Shown here piece by piece: positions 50,401 through 60,932 of a stretch of DNA of 64,000 bases (the stretch's first letter is position 1; each line of letters begins with the position of its first letter). The DNA lies in assembly GCA_030681615.1 (NCBI GenBank), contig JAUXSA010000067.1, forward strand, positions 1 to 64,000, given 5' to 3'. The stretch is from Bacteroidota bacterium. Lineage in GTDB: Bacteria; Bacteroidota; Bacteroidia; B-17B0; Aurantibacillaceae. The notes beneath the pieces were generated by a model. It saw nothing but the letters and a program-made list of their open reading frames with translations, was not told where the DNA came from and ran no database searches. The position numbers were made by a program, and so were the translations under genes.

Positions 50401-51579
50401 AGTATTAACGCAATGGCCAGTCCAACAAATATCTGTGTCGGTGGTTCAAGTACACTTACGGCAACAGGCGCAACAACTTATTCGTGGAGCACTACTCAAA
50501 ATGGTTCTAGTATTATAGTTACCCCCTCCGTAAATGCTACTTATACCGTTATTGGTACAAGTGGATCTTGCACAGGTTCTACAACTGTGAATGTTGTTGT
50601 AAATCAATTACCAACCTCGTCACTTGCGGGACCTAATCAAACAATTTGTATTAGCAATCCGTCAGTAACTATGAATGGAAATACACCTTCGATTGGGACT
50701 GGTAGCTGGACCTTATTAGCCGGTACAGGAACTGTCGTGAATCCAACTTTACCAAATACGGCCATTACAGGTATTGCAATTGCAGGGTTAAATATTTTCC
50801 AATGGCAAATAACAAATGGCGCTTGCTCATCTATTTCAACAGTTACCATAATTGCAGACGGTGCAGGGACAATTGCATCGGCGGGACCTTCGCAAACAAC
50901 CTGTGCAACAAGCGCTACACTAAGCGGTAATACACCAATCGTTGGCACAGGAGTTTGGACATTGGTTTCAGGTTCGGGTGCAATTACATCTCCCGGCTCA
51001 CCGGTTACATCAGTTACAGGTTTAGGTGGTGGAACAAATGTATTCCAGTGGACCATCTCTAACGGTGTATGCGCTCCTTCAAGTGCAACAATTGCAATTA
51101 CTAATAGCAGTACACTTGTTGTAACGGCAACTACTGCATCGAGTATAATTTGCGACGGTACCCCTGTTAGTTTAACTGCCAGCGGCGCTAATACTTATAG
51201 CTGGAGCACAGGAGCCACCACCTCAGTTATTGTTGTTAGTCCATCGGTTACCACAACTTATACTGTAAATGGAAGTAACGGTATCTGTTCTTCATCAGCC
51301 GTGATCACACAATCTGTTACGATCTGCACAGGTATAAATCAAATAGCTAAAGCAAGTTATAATGTGATGGTTTATCCTAATCCATTTAAAGAAGAATTAA
51401 CCATTAGCGCCGGCGAAATTGTAAACGCCGAAGTATTTAACACTTTGGGCCAGTTGGTTATTGTAAAAATAATAAATGACACAGGCGCTATTAATACAAG
51501 CGAATTAGCCAAAGGCGTTTATTATTTAAGCGTAAAAGGTATTAGCGGCAGCAAAACACTTAAAATAATAAAAGAATAA
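47428..51579 (+). CDS. M43 (cytophagalysin-like) zinc metalloprotease with PKD, many Ig-like repeats and T9SS type-A sorting domain
   Basis: HEIGHWLGLRHI zinc motif, NFMDYTND Met-turn; repeated TATGATTYTWS...; C-terminal VYPNPFKEELTISAGE...LAKGVYYLSV. Start set to ATG 47428. Confidence 0.9.
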   Translation: MTKTTHLLLIIFSVLIGKLSFAQINKTVGQTTPISIGELPNRGCATQVPSQQWETQFQQLITEYLQQHPEEAKMMSNASVMAGYSIPVIMHVIHGGQAVGTFPNLAQGQLTSQVTVLDNDFSGIGQNVGNYPATAFQNFATNPLISAASKDASGRIAIMNCNINFCLATQDTLGNILAEPGIHRVNYNSLPATAFPSKNPAAANYNTQGTFVNFINSYIKPNTIWNVGKYLNIWVTDRQNATGLLGYATFPPLSTLSGIPGGVGTATSDGFWSWAASFGSSTIFPAGTYAPPYDKGRTCTHEIGHWLGLRHIGGDGSCATDYCNDTPPANASNGGSPAYPLDANSCNAASPPNGANGEMFMNFMDYTNDLAMYMFTSDQRVRAHVAMSNSPYRKFLGTHGLCNLPVPIANFSVAPNPVCVGSTLNIGDLSLNVPTSWSYTMTGGTPSLATVQNPTVSYSTAGVYTITLVATNGTGSSIPVTKTVSVVQGLAFIINSTPAATVCAGNNVTITPSGATTYTLINTGATASPFVVTPTTATIYSVSAITSGTNTCKRTQTLSITIGTINININPPTPSVCPGQSITLTGSGATTYTWSSGPNTAAITVTPAVTITYTLNGTNSGCTGTKTVQVNVNPIPTVTVNSPTICPSSTVALIASGANTYSWSTTATTSSIIVSPAVSTNYTVTGFNAFGCKASVVSTVTTSGSLNIIATANPTVACAGQSRTLTASGATTYTWNPGALSGSSIVVSPTVATTYTVNGSSGTCSGTNTLSVLVNPNPTVNATATSPSVCIGSGTNLNATGATGYTWNPGNFIGATFSVTPAITTNYTVVGSNGFGCTNTRTVTVFVVPLPTITVVANPTAVCSGQSSTLTASGASSYTWSGGGTGTTKTVTPLTTSVYTVTGTFGICNNSNTISVTVNPTPTVTVNNATVCPAGTATLTATGANTFLWSTGATTSVITVSPPVNTTYTVTGTSLGCTNTKTVSVTIGSSISINAMASPTNICVGGSSTLTATGATTYSWSTTQNGSSIIVTPSVNATYTVIGTSGSCTGSTTVNVVVNQLPTSSLAGPNQTICISNPSVTMNGNTPSIGTGSWTLLAGTGTVVNPTLPNTAITGIAIAGLNIFQWQITNGACSSISTVTIIADGAGTIASAGPSQTTCATSATLSGNTPIVGTGVWTLVSGSGAITSPGSPVTSVTGLGGGTNVFQWTISNGVCAPSSATIAITNSSTLVVTATTASSIICDGTPVSLTASGANTYSWSTGATTSVIVVSPSVTTTYTVNGSNGICSSSAVITQSVTICTGINQIAKASYNVMVYPNPFKEELTISAGEIVNAEVFNTLGQLVIVKIINDTGAINTSELAKGVYYLSVKGISGSKTLKIIKE

Positions 51580-51596
51580 TATTTCTAAACACAGAT

Positions 51597-51635
51597 AAAG
51601 GTCCCGGTTGTTAATTCAGCCGGGACCTTTTGTTT
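51597..51635 (+). terminator. Intrinsic terminator after the M43 protease gene
   Basis: aaaggtcccgg-loop-ccgggaccttttgtttt. Confidence 0.88.
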
Positions 51636-51770
51636 TGTGCGCAATAAAACTCTATCGATTTAGGAGGAAAAAAAGCTAAAACTGTATTAAGAATTTGAGT
51701 TTTGAAATAAATTATTTTGTTATATATTTATTGTCCGTTTTCAAACTTAAAAGATCTTTCTATCAAAATA

Positions 51771-54700
51771 TTGAAACATATTTTAATTATTTGTTTGCTA
51801 ATTGGTTTTAAGATCAACGCTCAACCAATTCTTGTTCATTCAAATCAATATGCCGAAGAAGTTAGTTCAGTCGCATACGATTCTATAAATAATAAGATCT
51901 TTTATAACATTGCACAAGGATGTGCTGCCTGGAATATCCCCTGCGCGTTGTCCTATACACCTTCATTAAAGAATTTAATAAACAAAGTTGATTACGGAGA
52001 TAATAGTTTAACTACTTACGTTAATTCTAATCTCCAGGCAAATGAACCTTACTACAGCGTGGCGGGTTACCAATCAACTTTGGCAAAACAAACATCTTTT
52101 CAGGGTGATTGTATCTATTCTAATTTTGGATATTATTTTAATAAAATAGATACAACAAATCTTACCGCAATTTGGTCTTACTCCGTTAATACTGGTATAA
52201 AAGAGATCTCCACTTTTGAAATGAAGAACGATTCGTTGTTCTTATTTGAACGGGATTCTACTTCTGGAAAAAATTATTATTCAGTTATTTTAAAGAATAA
52301 ATTAACAGGTAATACTATGCCTTATAATTCCTTGTTGGCAAGTAACCCTTTTAGCACGAATGGAAACATTGAAGGCTTTGTGTATGCCTCGGCAAGAATA
52401 AATGATAAAATAATTTTATGCGGAGCTTTCACTGCTTCTTTATCCGGCACATTTATAGCAAGAAACTTAGTAATATTTAATATTGCAACGGGACAGTTGC
52501 AGGCGCCTCCAATATCTATGTCGCCTAATAGTATTATTTATGATCTTAAGTGTAAAAACAATAAAGTTTATATTGCAGGACTCTTCTCAAGCATTAGTTT
52601 CCAGATTCGCCGCAATTTTGCCGTGCTTGATAATAATTTAAATCTCTTGCAAGACACTGTACAATTTACCGGGCTAGGGGCTCCTTTTACTCTATGGGTA
52701 GATAAGATAACTTTTTACGATAAATATCTTATTGCAAAAGGAAATTTTAATAAGATCGATAATATAGTGGTGTCTGCATCTGATTCTTATTCTGTAAGAG
52801 TGATTGACATGACCAACAATACGGTAATGCCATGGACAATTAATTTACCGCCCGGCGCTGTTCCAAATTATGGTTACACGTATGAAACGGTAAAAAATAA
52901 ATTGTATTTAAAAAAACGTGGTAACCTCTCGCCATTTTATATTTATTGTTTTGATCCGATAAAATATTCTCCAAATATATTATTTCCGGGAAGTACGGCA
53001 GCAAATCCTAGTCCCTCTATCGCAATTTGCGCGCCTGATACAATAATTTTTACAGCGCCAATAAAATATATCACTACATGTAACTGGACCTACTCGGGAG
53101 CTAATGCAACCCTTGTTCCAATTGGTAATGGCAGTACGGCAAAATTAATTGTTGCACCTAATGGAGCTAATGGTCTGCTAACTGTTGGTGGCATAAACGA
53201 TTGTGGCTTGTCAGCCACAGCAACATTGAATGTGGTGGTTAAACAAAAACCGCTTTTTAACCTTCCTGTATCCCCGCAATTATTAATTTGTAATCCCGAT
53301 TCAACTTTATTGCAGGGTGCAAGTTCAAACACTTCAACTACAATTTGGTGGCGAAAAAATTTAACAAGCACTATCAATCCCCAACCTTTTTATGCTAAAA
53401 CACCCGGTAATTATTATATGGTAGTTTTAGATAATTTAAATGGCTGTAAAGACAGCGGGCTTGTTAGTGTAAATAGTTTTAAAGCAAAACCAAACGCAAA
53501 GATCACGTCGCATATTTATCCCGGCGTTTCAATACCAATTGATACTGTAACTTGTTTTACACCAACCGTTAGTATTACAGCAGGTTCAGATACGGTCGGT
53601 GTTACAATTACATGGAAAAGTATTGCCACCAATTCTGTTTTTACAAACCCATTAAATATTTCGGCACAAAATAATTTAAAAATTATTGTTAATCGCAACA
53701 GTAATAACTGTGTAGACTCTTCTATGATCGTTTTAGTTGGACAAAATACTGTGAAACCAAACGTGGTGACAAACACTTCAAACCTTTCCATAAACTGTAG
53801 TTATTATACAGCTTCATTAAACGCTGTTTTTTCTCCGACAAATTGTAGCACACAATGGACGGGCCCTCTAAGCTTTACAGCAACTAACCCTGCAACTACA
53901 ACTAACCCTGGTAAATATATTATTTCGGTTAACGATCCTGCAAATGGTTGCACAAAAATAGATTCTGTTTCTGTTATTTCCTCAAACGCATTGATGTTAC
54001 ATTCAAGCAACGATACAACCGTTTGTAAACAATCTCCCATAACAATTATTTCTTCGGCAATTGGCACTTTAACCGGAGTTACTTTTACATGGAATACCGG
54101 TAATAATAATAACTCAATAAATGTAGCGCCAAATGTAACCACAAACTATATTATAAATGCAAATGGTCCGGGTGGTTGCAACGGCACAGATACCGTTAAA
54201 GTTATTATTCCATCAGACATACAAGACTCTGTACTTGCTTACAGAAGTTGCGATAATAATCTTACAGGAAGTATTGTGATGTTTGCAAACGGAGGCATTC
54301 CTCCTTATAAATTCTCCATAAACAATGGCGCATCTTTTTCAAGCACTAACTCTTTTACAAATATTCCTTTTGGAAATTATAGTCTTGTCATTAAAGATTC
54401 TTTAGGTTGTGTAAGAACAACAACTGCAAATTTAAATTCTTCGAGCAGCTTACCTGTTCCAAAATTTTTAGCAAGCACACAAAATTATCGTAGCGATACA
54501 ATTGTGTTGGTAGACATCAGTATTCCAAAAGCTGATTCGGTACAATGGTTATTACCTTCACAAGCTTCTATTATTGGCGGCAATATGTTTAATCCCGTGG
54601 TTATAATAAACGATACCGGAATATTTGTAATTACCATGAAAGCTTTTTATGGTAATTGTATTATCAACGCAACAAAATCTATTCGTTTTTCTCCGCAAGA

Positions 54701-54986
54701 TTCATTACAAGCAAATTATAATAATGCGAACGGTATAAAAATCGTTAACCTTTATCCAAATCCAAACACCGGGCAGTTCACTGTATTCGTAGAATTCTAT
54801 AAAAAACAAAATGCGAGTATCCAGGCCTGGGATGCGAGTCCATACAAACATTTTCAACAAAATTTTTACGATGTGGATACTATCAGCTTACCCGTTAATT
54901 TATCGCAGTTACAAAACGGCGCTTATATTTTAAGAGTTATAGGTGAGTTTGATTCGCGAAATAAGCCATTTATTATAAGTAATTAG
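51771..54986 (+). CDS. Secreted T9SS type-A protein, probable beta-propeller N-terminus; TTG start
   Basis: Signal peptide (M)KHILIICLLIGFKINAQ from TTG 51771; C-terminal LYPNPNTGQFTVFVEF...LQNGAYILRVIG. Confidence 0.8.
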   Translation: MKHILIICLLIGFKINAQPILVHSNQYAEEVSSVAYDSINNKIFYNIAQGCAAWNIPCALSYTPSLKNLINKVDYGDNSLTTYVNSNLQANEPYYSVAGYQSTLAKQTSFQGDCIYSNFGYYFNKIDTTNLTAIWSYSVNTGIKEISTFEMKNDSLFLFERDSTSGKNYYSVILKNKLTGNTMPYNSLLASNPFSTNGNIEGFVYASARINDKIILCGAFTASLSGTFIARNLVIFNIATGQLQAPPISMSPNSIIYDLKCKNNKVYIAGLFSSISFQIRRNFAVLDNNLNLLQDTVQFTGLGAPFTLWVDKITFYDKYLIAKGNFNKIDNIVVSASDSYSVRVIDMTNNTVMPWTINLPPGAVPNYGYTYETVKNKLYLKKRGNLSPFYIYCFDPIKYSPNILFPGSTAANPSPSIAICAPDTIIFTAPIKYITTCNWTYSGANATLVPIGNGSTAKLIVAPNGANGLLTVGGINDCGLSATATLNVVVKQKPLFNLPVSPQLLICNPDSTLLQGASSNTSTTIWWRKNLTSTINPQPFYAKTPGNYYMVVLDNLNGCKDSGLVSVNSFKAKPNAKITSHIYPGVSIPIDTVTCFTPTVSITAGSDTVGVTITWKSIATNSVFTNPLNISAQNNLKIIVNRNSNNCVDSSMIVLVGQNTVKPNVVTNTSNLSINCSYYTASLNAVFSPTNCSTQWTGPLSFTATNPATTTNPGKYIISVNDPANGCTKIDSVSVISSNALMLHSSNDTTVCKQSPITIISSAIGTLTGVTFTWNTGNNNNSINVAPNVTTNYIINANGPGGCNGTDTVKVIIPSDIQDSVLAYRSCDNNLTGSIVMFANGGIPPYKFSINNGASFSSTNSFTNIPFGNYSLVIKDSLGCVRTTTANLNSSSSLPVPKFLASTQNYRSDTIVLVDISIPKADSVQWLLPSQASIIGGNMFNPVVIINDTGIFVITMKAFYGNCIINATKSIRFSPQDSLQANYNNANGIKIVNLYPNPNTGQFTVFVEFYKKQNASIQAWDASPYKHFQQNFYDVDTISLPVNLSQLQNGAYILRVIGEFDSRNKPFIISN

Positions 54987-54991
54987 AAATA

Positions 54992-56731
54992 TTGAAACAC
55001 ATTAAAAAAATAGTTTGTGTTCTTTGCTTTTTACTTTACGCAACTTTTTCTATGGCGCAAGATCTTGAAAAGATCGGGAAGAAAGATATGGTTAAAATTA
55101 CCGGAGGCTTAAATTATTCTTCAGTTCTTTATAATGCACAAGGCATTCAAAACCGCAGGCAACCGTTTACTTATTTTTTAAATGGGAATGTGACCGCCAA
55201 TTTTATAGGTATTACTTTGCCTTTTACTTTTAATTACAGCAACAATCAGGTTAATTATACCCAGCCTTATAACATACAAAGTTTTAATCCAACTTATAAA
55301 TGGATAAAAGGGTATGCCGGAATTACCTCTATGAATTTTTCGCAATACACAATGGCCAATCATATTTTCACCGGAGGTGGGATCGAATTAACACCAAAGA
55401 ATTTTAAGTTTGCTGCTTTATATGGGCGTTTTAAAAAAGCAACAGAGTTTGATTTTGAAAATAATTCAGATATAAACATGGCCTATAAGCGCATGGGCTG
55501 GGGAGCTTCTGCAGGATATGAAAAGAACGGGCAATCTATAAAATTAATTTATTTCTCTGCTAAGGACGATCCACGCTCCTTAACGTTTGTTCCAATTAAT
55601 ACAAATGTAACGCCAATGGAAAATACAGTAGTGAGTATTGCCGGGAAAACTACATTGTTTAAAAAAATTACACTCGAAGGCGAGTATGCATTAAGTGGCT
55701 TAACAAGATCTGTCAATTCGCCCGCTGATGTAAATGTTCCACCAAGAAATCAATTGCCTTTGATCTTTTCTCCAAATGCGACTTCACAATTCTTTTCTGC
55801 TTATAAAGCCAGTTTAGGCTATCGTTTAAAATTGTTTGGCATAAATCTTAATTACGAAAGAGTAGCGCCGGAGTATAAGTCACTAGGCGCATATTATTTT
55901 AATAACGATCTTGAGAATTATACGCTTGCGCCATCCTTAACGCTTTTAAAAGGGAAGTTAAATTTAAGCGTGAACACAGGTTTGCAACGCAATAATTTAA
56001 ATAACGAGAAGCTAAACACAACCAGCAGGTGGGTAGGGTCTACCAACATTAATTACGCTCCAAACAACCATTGGAATTTAAGTGGCGCCTTCAGCAATTT
56101 TAGCACCTATACAAAACAACGACCACAGAACGATCCTTTTTATAGAAACACATTAGACACTTTAAATTTTTACCAGCTTGCGCAAAGCTCTATGCTAAGT
56201 GTTGTATATAATTTTGGAAAAAACGAGATAAAACAAAATATGATGCTAATGGGCAATTATATGATCACCGGGCAAAACCAGGGCGCTATTGCCAACCCGG
56301 GTTTGTTTGGAAGTACAACAGACATTAAATTACCTTCAAAAATTATTAATGCCAACCTCGGACATAATTTGATGCTTACAAAAACCAAAACAGGCATTAC
56401 AACTGCCTTTAATATAAACAACAGTATATTAACCGGCTTTAATATTTTATATATAGGACCAAACTTAAATGTAAGCCAGGGCTTTTTAAGGAACATTTTA
56501 AAAGTAAGTGTTGGTTCTTCTTACAACCAGGTAATTACAAATGGAACTAAAACAAACGAAGTATTAAACCACCGTATAGCCGCTAACTATTCTCCAAAAT
56601 TAAGCAACGAAAAAATTGGCAAATTTAATTTTACCTTAAGTGCCACGTACCTGCAAAAATTAAAAAGCATACCAACCGCACAAGCCTTTAATGAGTTTAC
56701 AGGGAATGTTGGTTTGAGTTATAATTTTTAG
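54992..56731 (+). CDS. Outer-membrane beta-barrel-like protein; TTG start, co-transcribed with the preceding gene
   Basis: Signal peptide (M)KHIKKIVCVLCFLLYATFSMAQ; alternating amphipathic strands and terminal aromatic strand NVGLSYNF. Confidence 0.7.
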   Translation: MKHIKKIVCVLCFLLYATFSMAQDLEKIGKKDMVKITGGLNYSSVLYNAQGIQNRRQPFTYFLNGNVTANFIGITLPFTFNYSNNQVNYTQPYNIQSFNPTYKWIKGYAGITSMNFSQYTMANHIFTGGGIELTPKNFKFAALYGRFKKATEFDFENNSDINMAYKRMGWGASAGYEKNGQSIKLIYFSAKDDPRSLTFVPINTNVTPMENTVVSIAGKTTLFKKITLEGEYALSGLTRSVNSPADVNVPPRNQLPLIFSPNATSQFFSAYKASLGYRLKLFGINLNYERVAPEYKSLGAYYFNNDLENYTLAPSLTLLKGKLNLSVNTGLQRNNLNNEKLNTTSRWVGSTNINYAPNNHWNLSGAFSNFSTYTKQRPQNDPFYRNTLDTLNFYQLAQSSMLSVVYNFGKNEIKQNMMLMGNYMITGQNQGAIANPGLFGSTTDIKLPSKIINANLGHNLMLTKTKTGITTAFNINNSILTGFNILYIGPNLNVSQGFLRNILKVSVGSSYNQVITNGTKTNEVLNHRIAANYSPKLSNEKIGKFNFTLSATYLQKLKSIPTAQAFNEFTGNVGLSYNF

Positions 56732-56777
56732 CATGTTGAATTTGTTCAAACGAATTTACACTGCCCGCGTAAGAAAC

Positions 56778-56812
56778 AAAAAACCCCTTCCAGTTTAGGA
56801 AAGGGTTCTTAA
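56778..56812. terminator. Bidirectional terminator between convergent genes
   Basis: aaaccccttcc-agttta-ggaaagggttctt with flanking A/T tracts. Confidence 0.65.
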
Positions 56813-56830
56813 TTGTAAGTATAATTTTTC

Positions 56831-58096
56831 TTATAGTCCCAATAACACCTCTTCAGGTAATTTGCCGCCAAATAAAATACGGCTTGGGTTCTCTAACATT
56901 TCTTTTACTTTTACTAAAAAGCCAACACTTTCTCTGCCGTCAATAATACGGTGATCGTAACTTAAAGCTACGTACATCATAGGGCGTATCACCACTTGTC
57001 CGTTAATGGCCATTGGGCGTTCAACCACATTGTGCATACCTAAAATGGCACTTTGCGGAGGATTTATAATTGGTGTGCTCATCATACTTCCAAAAACACC
57101 ACCGTTGGTAATTGTAAATGTTCCGCCGGTCATGTCTTCAATAGTTAATTTACCATCTCGCGCTTTTAGCGCAAGTTCTTTAATTCCTTTTTCAATATCT
57201 GCAATGCTCATTAATTCGGCACTACGTAATACAGGCACCATTAAACCTTTTGGTGCGCTTACTGCAATTCCAATATCACAATATTTATTGTACACAATTT
57301 CTTCGCCATCTATCATAGCATTAACTGCCGGGAAATGATATAATGCTTCTGTTACTGCTTTTGTAAAAAAGCTCATGAAGCCAACATTGCTTCCGTAAAC
57401 TTCTTTAAATTTATCTTTGTACTTAGCGCGTATAGCATAAATAGCACTCATGTCAACTTCGTTAAAGGTTGTTAACATAGCCGTTTCATTTTTTACCGAA
57501 ACTAAACGCTTAGCAACGGTTTTACGAAGCGAGGTCATTTTTGTACGATCCTGTGTTCTTTCGCCTTTCCATGAATTAGAAAGAACATCGCCAACAGTTG
57601 GTAAACCGTTGGATAAAGCAGCCAACACATCTTGTTTGGTTATGCGACCATCTTTACCAGTACCATTTAACTGGCCAGATTTAATATTATTCTCTGCCAT
57701 TATTTTAGCAGCAGAAACACTTGGTGTTCCGGTAGCATAGGTAGAGTCTTTCTTAGTTTCTTTGCTAAGTGAACTTGTCGAAGTTTCCTTCTTCGGCTCT
57801 TCTTTCTTAGCCTCAACTTTTTCTGTTTTTGGAGTTTCCTTTTTTGCTTCGGGCTTAAACGATGTATCAATTTTTACAACTACCTGGCCCACTTTTACAG
57901 TATCGCCTTCAGCAGCTAATACTTCTATTTTGCCCGACTCTTCTGCATTCAATGTTAAAGTTGCTTTATCAGAATCTATTTCTGCAAGCACATCATCTTT
58001 TTCAACTACATCGCCGGTATTTTTTACCCAACGCGCTATTACAACTTCTGTAATTGATTCTCCGGGACTTGGTACTTTTAATTCTACAATTGCCAT
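56831..58096 (-). CDS. sucB: Dihydrolipoyllysine-residue succinyltransferase (2-oxoglutarate dehydrogenase E2)
   Basis: Lipoyl [47 protein letters not shown]. Confidence 0.94.
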   Translation of the reverse strand: MAIVELKVPSPGESITEVVIARWVKNTGDVVEKDDVLAEIDSDKATLTLNAEESGKIEVLAAEGDTVKVGQVVVKIDTSFKPEAKKETPKTEKVEAKKEEPKKETSTSSLSKETKKDSTYATGTPSVSAAKIMAENNIKSGQLNGTGKDGRITKQDVLAALSNGLPTVGDVLSNSWKGERTQDRTKMTSLRKTVAKRLVSVKNETAMLTTFNEVDMSAIYAIRAKYKDKFKEVYGSNVGFMSFFTKAVTEALYHFPAVNAMIDGEEIVYNKYCDIGIAVSAPKGLMVPVLRSAELMSIADIEKGIKELALKARDGKLTIEDMTGGTFTITNGGVFGSMMSTPIINPPQSAILGMHNVVERPMAINGQVVIRPMMYVALSYDHRIIDGRESVGFLVKVKEMLENPSRILFGGKLPEEVLLGL

Positions 58097-58135
58097 ATAC
58101 TAAATGTTAGATTTTAAATTATAAATTTTGAATTA

Positions 58136-60856
58136 TTATTTCACCAATACTTTAGAAAAAATAGTTGTCATAATTTCTTCGTTCTCGGCGGCATGACGTT
58201 TTGCAAAACCTGTTGCCGGGCTTGCAGCTTCTTCCCTGCCAACATATTTTAAATTCATGGCGCGTAAACACTTGTCTACAAAACGCCACGGGCCCATGTT
58301 CTCAGGCTCTTCCTGTACAAATAAATATTCTTTTGCCTTGTTATATTTTTTTAAAATGGCATCTACTTGTTTTTGCGGGAAAGGGTACAGTTGTTCTAAA
58401 CGGATAAATGCAATATCTTCAGCACCTTCTTTTTCTCTACGTTCTATAAGATCATAATAAACTTTACCCGAACAGAATGCCACACGCGTTACTTTTTTAG
58501 CGTCAATACTATCATCCAACACTTCCTGGAAGTTTTGTTTTGTAAAATCACTTAACTTACTTACACAACTTGGGTAACGCAACAATTTTTTAGGAGTAAA
58601 ACAAATCAATGGTTTTCTAAAATCGCGTTTTAACTGGCGACGGATGACATGGAACTGTTGTGCAGGAGTTGTAGTATTTACAATTTGCATATTGTTCTCG
58701 GCACAGGCCTGTAAAAAACGTTCCATCCGTGCGCTTGAGTGCTCAGGACCCTGACCTTCGTAACCATGCGGTAATAATAACACCAGACCGTTCATACGAC
58801 GCCATTTGTATTCTGCCGAAGTTAAATATTGGTCTATTATAATTTGTGCACCATTGAAGAAATCACCAAACTGCGCTTCCCAAATAGTTAATGTATTTGG
58901 TGCGGCAAAGGCGTAACCGTATTCAAAACCTAAAACACCATACTCACTTAAATGCGAATTATAGATGCTTAATTTATCTTTAGAATCTATACTGTTCAAT
59001 GGTGTATATTCTTCCTCACTATCTTCTACTTTAACAACAGCATGGCGGTGAGAGAAAGTTCCGCGTTCCACATCTTGCCCGCTAAAACGCACCGGAAAAC
59101 CTTCTTTCATTAAGCTGGCGTAGGCTAATAATTCGCCCATGGCCCAATCATAATTATCATTGGTGATCATGGCCTTTCTGTCATCAAATACTTTCTGGAT
59201 CTTATTAAAGAATTTTTTATCTTTTGGAAGCTCAGTAGTTTTTTTTGCTAGCTCTAAAAATACTTTTTCATCAAGTGCAGTTTTTGGCGACTCTTCAAAA
59301 TCTTTGTCGGTAGCCATTTTTACGCCTTTCCAGTTTCCTTCTAAAAAAGAAGTGATCTTTGCTTTGTCTGTTTTTTTAGCTTCATCTAAATTACTATCCA
59401 ACTCAGCTTTAAAAGCGGTCTCTATTTCTTTAGCTTCGTTAGCCAGTTCAGAACCTTCGGCTGCTAATTTTTTTACGTAAATATCCTTTGAGTTTGGATG
59501 TGCCGCAATTGCCTTGTATAATAATGGTTGTGTAAAACGCGGCTCATCACCTTCGTTATGGCCATATTTACGATAACACAATACATCCACAAATACATCA
59601 CGGTGAAAAGTTTGACGAAACTCCATTGCTAACCTTGAAATAAAACACAGCGCTTCCACATCATCACCATTCACGTGAAACACCGGACTCAATACTACCT
59701 TTGCAACATCAGTGCAATAAGTTGACGAGCGCGCATCAATAAAATTAGTTGTAAATCCAACCTGGTTATTTATCACATAGTGAATGGTACCACCTGTTTT
59801 ATAACCATCCAATTGGCTCATTTGTAACACCTCGTAAACTATACCCTGGCCCGCAACTGCGGCATCGCCGTGCAAAATAACGGGACATGCTTTAGAATTA
59901 TCGCCTTTATGTAAATTATCTATTTTGGCACGTACAATACCTTCAACAACCGGCGCCACAGTTTCTAAGTGCGATGGGTTTGGTGTTAAACTAATATGTA
60001 CTTTTTTTCCTTCATCACTTGTTTGGTCGGATGAATACCCCATGTGGTATTTAACGTCACCGTCAAATAAAGAATCTTCACTTGGTCTGCCTTCAAACTC
60101 TGTAAAAACATCTTTGTAGGTTTTATTCATGATGTTTGTAAGCACATTTAAGCGACCGCGGTGGGCCATGCCAATAACGTAATCCTGTATTCCCAAATTA
60201 ACGCCATGTTCCATTAAGGCATTAATAGCAGGAATTACAGCCTCGGCACCTTCTAATGAGAAACGTTTTTGACCAACAAATTTTGTATGTAAATAATTTT
60301 CGAACACAACTGCTTGTGTTAGTTTTTTAAGGATGGTTTTTTTCTCTTGGTTATTAAAAGTAGGCGTGTTGCGGTTCTTTTCCATGCGGTCTTGTAACCA
60401 TTTAACCACTAGGGGTTCGCGCATGTATAAATATTCTACACCAATACTTTGGCAATAGGTTTGTTCTAAATGGGCAACTATATCTTTTAATTTTGCAGCA
60501 CCAATGCCAATAACACTTCCGGCCTGAAAAACAATTTCACTATCCTTATCAGAAAGGCCAAAATTCTCAAGGGCTAATGTTGGATCGTAAGTACGGCGCT
60601 GACGCACAGGGTTTGTTTTGGTGAACAAATGGCCGCGTTGGCGGTATCCATGGATCAAACCAATTACCTTAAATTCTTTGCTTACATTTTCAGGAATCGC
60701 TCCGCCATCCCCATCATAAGAGGTACGGGCAAATTCAAAGCCTTTAAAAAAATCGCGCCAGGAAGCATCAACCGAATTAGGATCCTGTGCATATTGTAAA
60801 AACAATTGCTCAATCGCGTTTACATCACTTGTTCCAACGTATGAAAATTTGTCCAT
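58136..60856 (-). CDS. sucA: 2-oxoglutarate dehydrogenase E1
   Basis: IGMAHRGRLNVL, HGDAAVAGQGIVYEVLQMS, LLPHGYEGQGPEHSSARMERFLQ. Confidence 0.95.
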   Translation of the reverse strand: MDKFSYVGTSDVNAIEQLFLQYAQDPNSVDASWRDFFKGFEFARTSYDGDGGAIPENVSKEFKVIGLIHGYRQRGHLFTKTNPVRQRRTYDPTLALENFGLSDKDSEIVFQAGSVIGIGAAKLKDIVAHLEQTYCQSIGVEYLYMREPLVVKWLQDRMEKNRNTPTFNNQEKKTILKKLTQAVVFENYLHTKFVGQKRFSLEGAEAVIPAINALMEHGVNLGIQDYVIGMAHRGRLNVLTNIMNKTYKDVFTEFEGRPSEDSLFDGDVKYHMGYSSDQTSDEGKKVHISLTPNPSHLETVAPVVEGIVRAKIDNLHKGDNSKACPVILHGDAAVAGQGIVYEVLQMSQLDGYKTGGTIHYVINNQVGFTTNFIDARSSTYCTDVAKVVLSPVFHVNGDDVEALCFISRLAMEFRQTFHRDVFVDVLCYRKYGHNEGDEPRFTQPLLYKAIAAHPNSKDIYVKKLAAEGSELANEAKEIETAFKAELDSNLDEAKKTDKAKITSFLEGNWKGVKMATDKDFEESPKTALDEKVFLELAKKTTELPKDKKFFNKIQKVFDDRKAMITNDNYDWAMGELLAYASLMKEGFPVRFSGQDVERGTFSHRHAVVKVEDSEEEYTPLNSIDSKDKLSIYNSHLSEYGVLGFEYGYAFAAPNTLTIWEAQFGDFFNGAQIIIDQYLTSAEYKWRRMNGLVLLLPHGYEGQGPEHSSARMERFLQACAENNMQIVNTTTPAQQFHVIRRQLKRDFRKPLICFTPKKLLRYPSCVSKLSDFTKQNFQEVLDDSIDAKKVTRVAFCSGKVYYDLIERREKEGAEDIAFIRLEQLYPFPQKQVDAILKKYNKAKEYLFVQEEPENMGPWRFVDKCLRAMNLKYVGREEAASPATGFAKRHAAENEEIMTTIFSKVLVK

Positions 60857-60919
60857 TTTTGTGAATTAGAATAGAACGTAAAATTAACAAATTTTGCAAG
60901 ATTTGAGCTAATTTTACCT

Positions 60920-60927
60920 TACTTTTG
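60920..60927 (+). promoter_or_regulatory. TACTTTTG -7-like box 5 nt before ATG 60933
   Basis: Sequence reads ctTACTTTTGtagagATG; possible TTTG -33 at 60893-60896. Confidence 0.5.
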
Positions 60928-60932
60928 TAGAG

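Noticed and set aside
57006-60119. Plus-strand ORFs of 63-113 aa opposite sucB and sucA
   Set aside because: Antisense shadows of conserved TCA-cycle genes.
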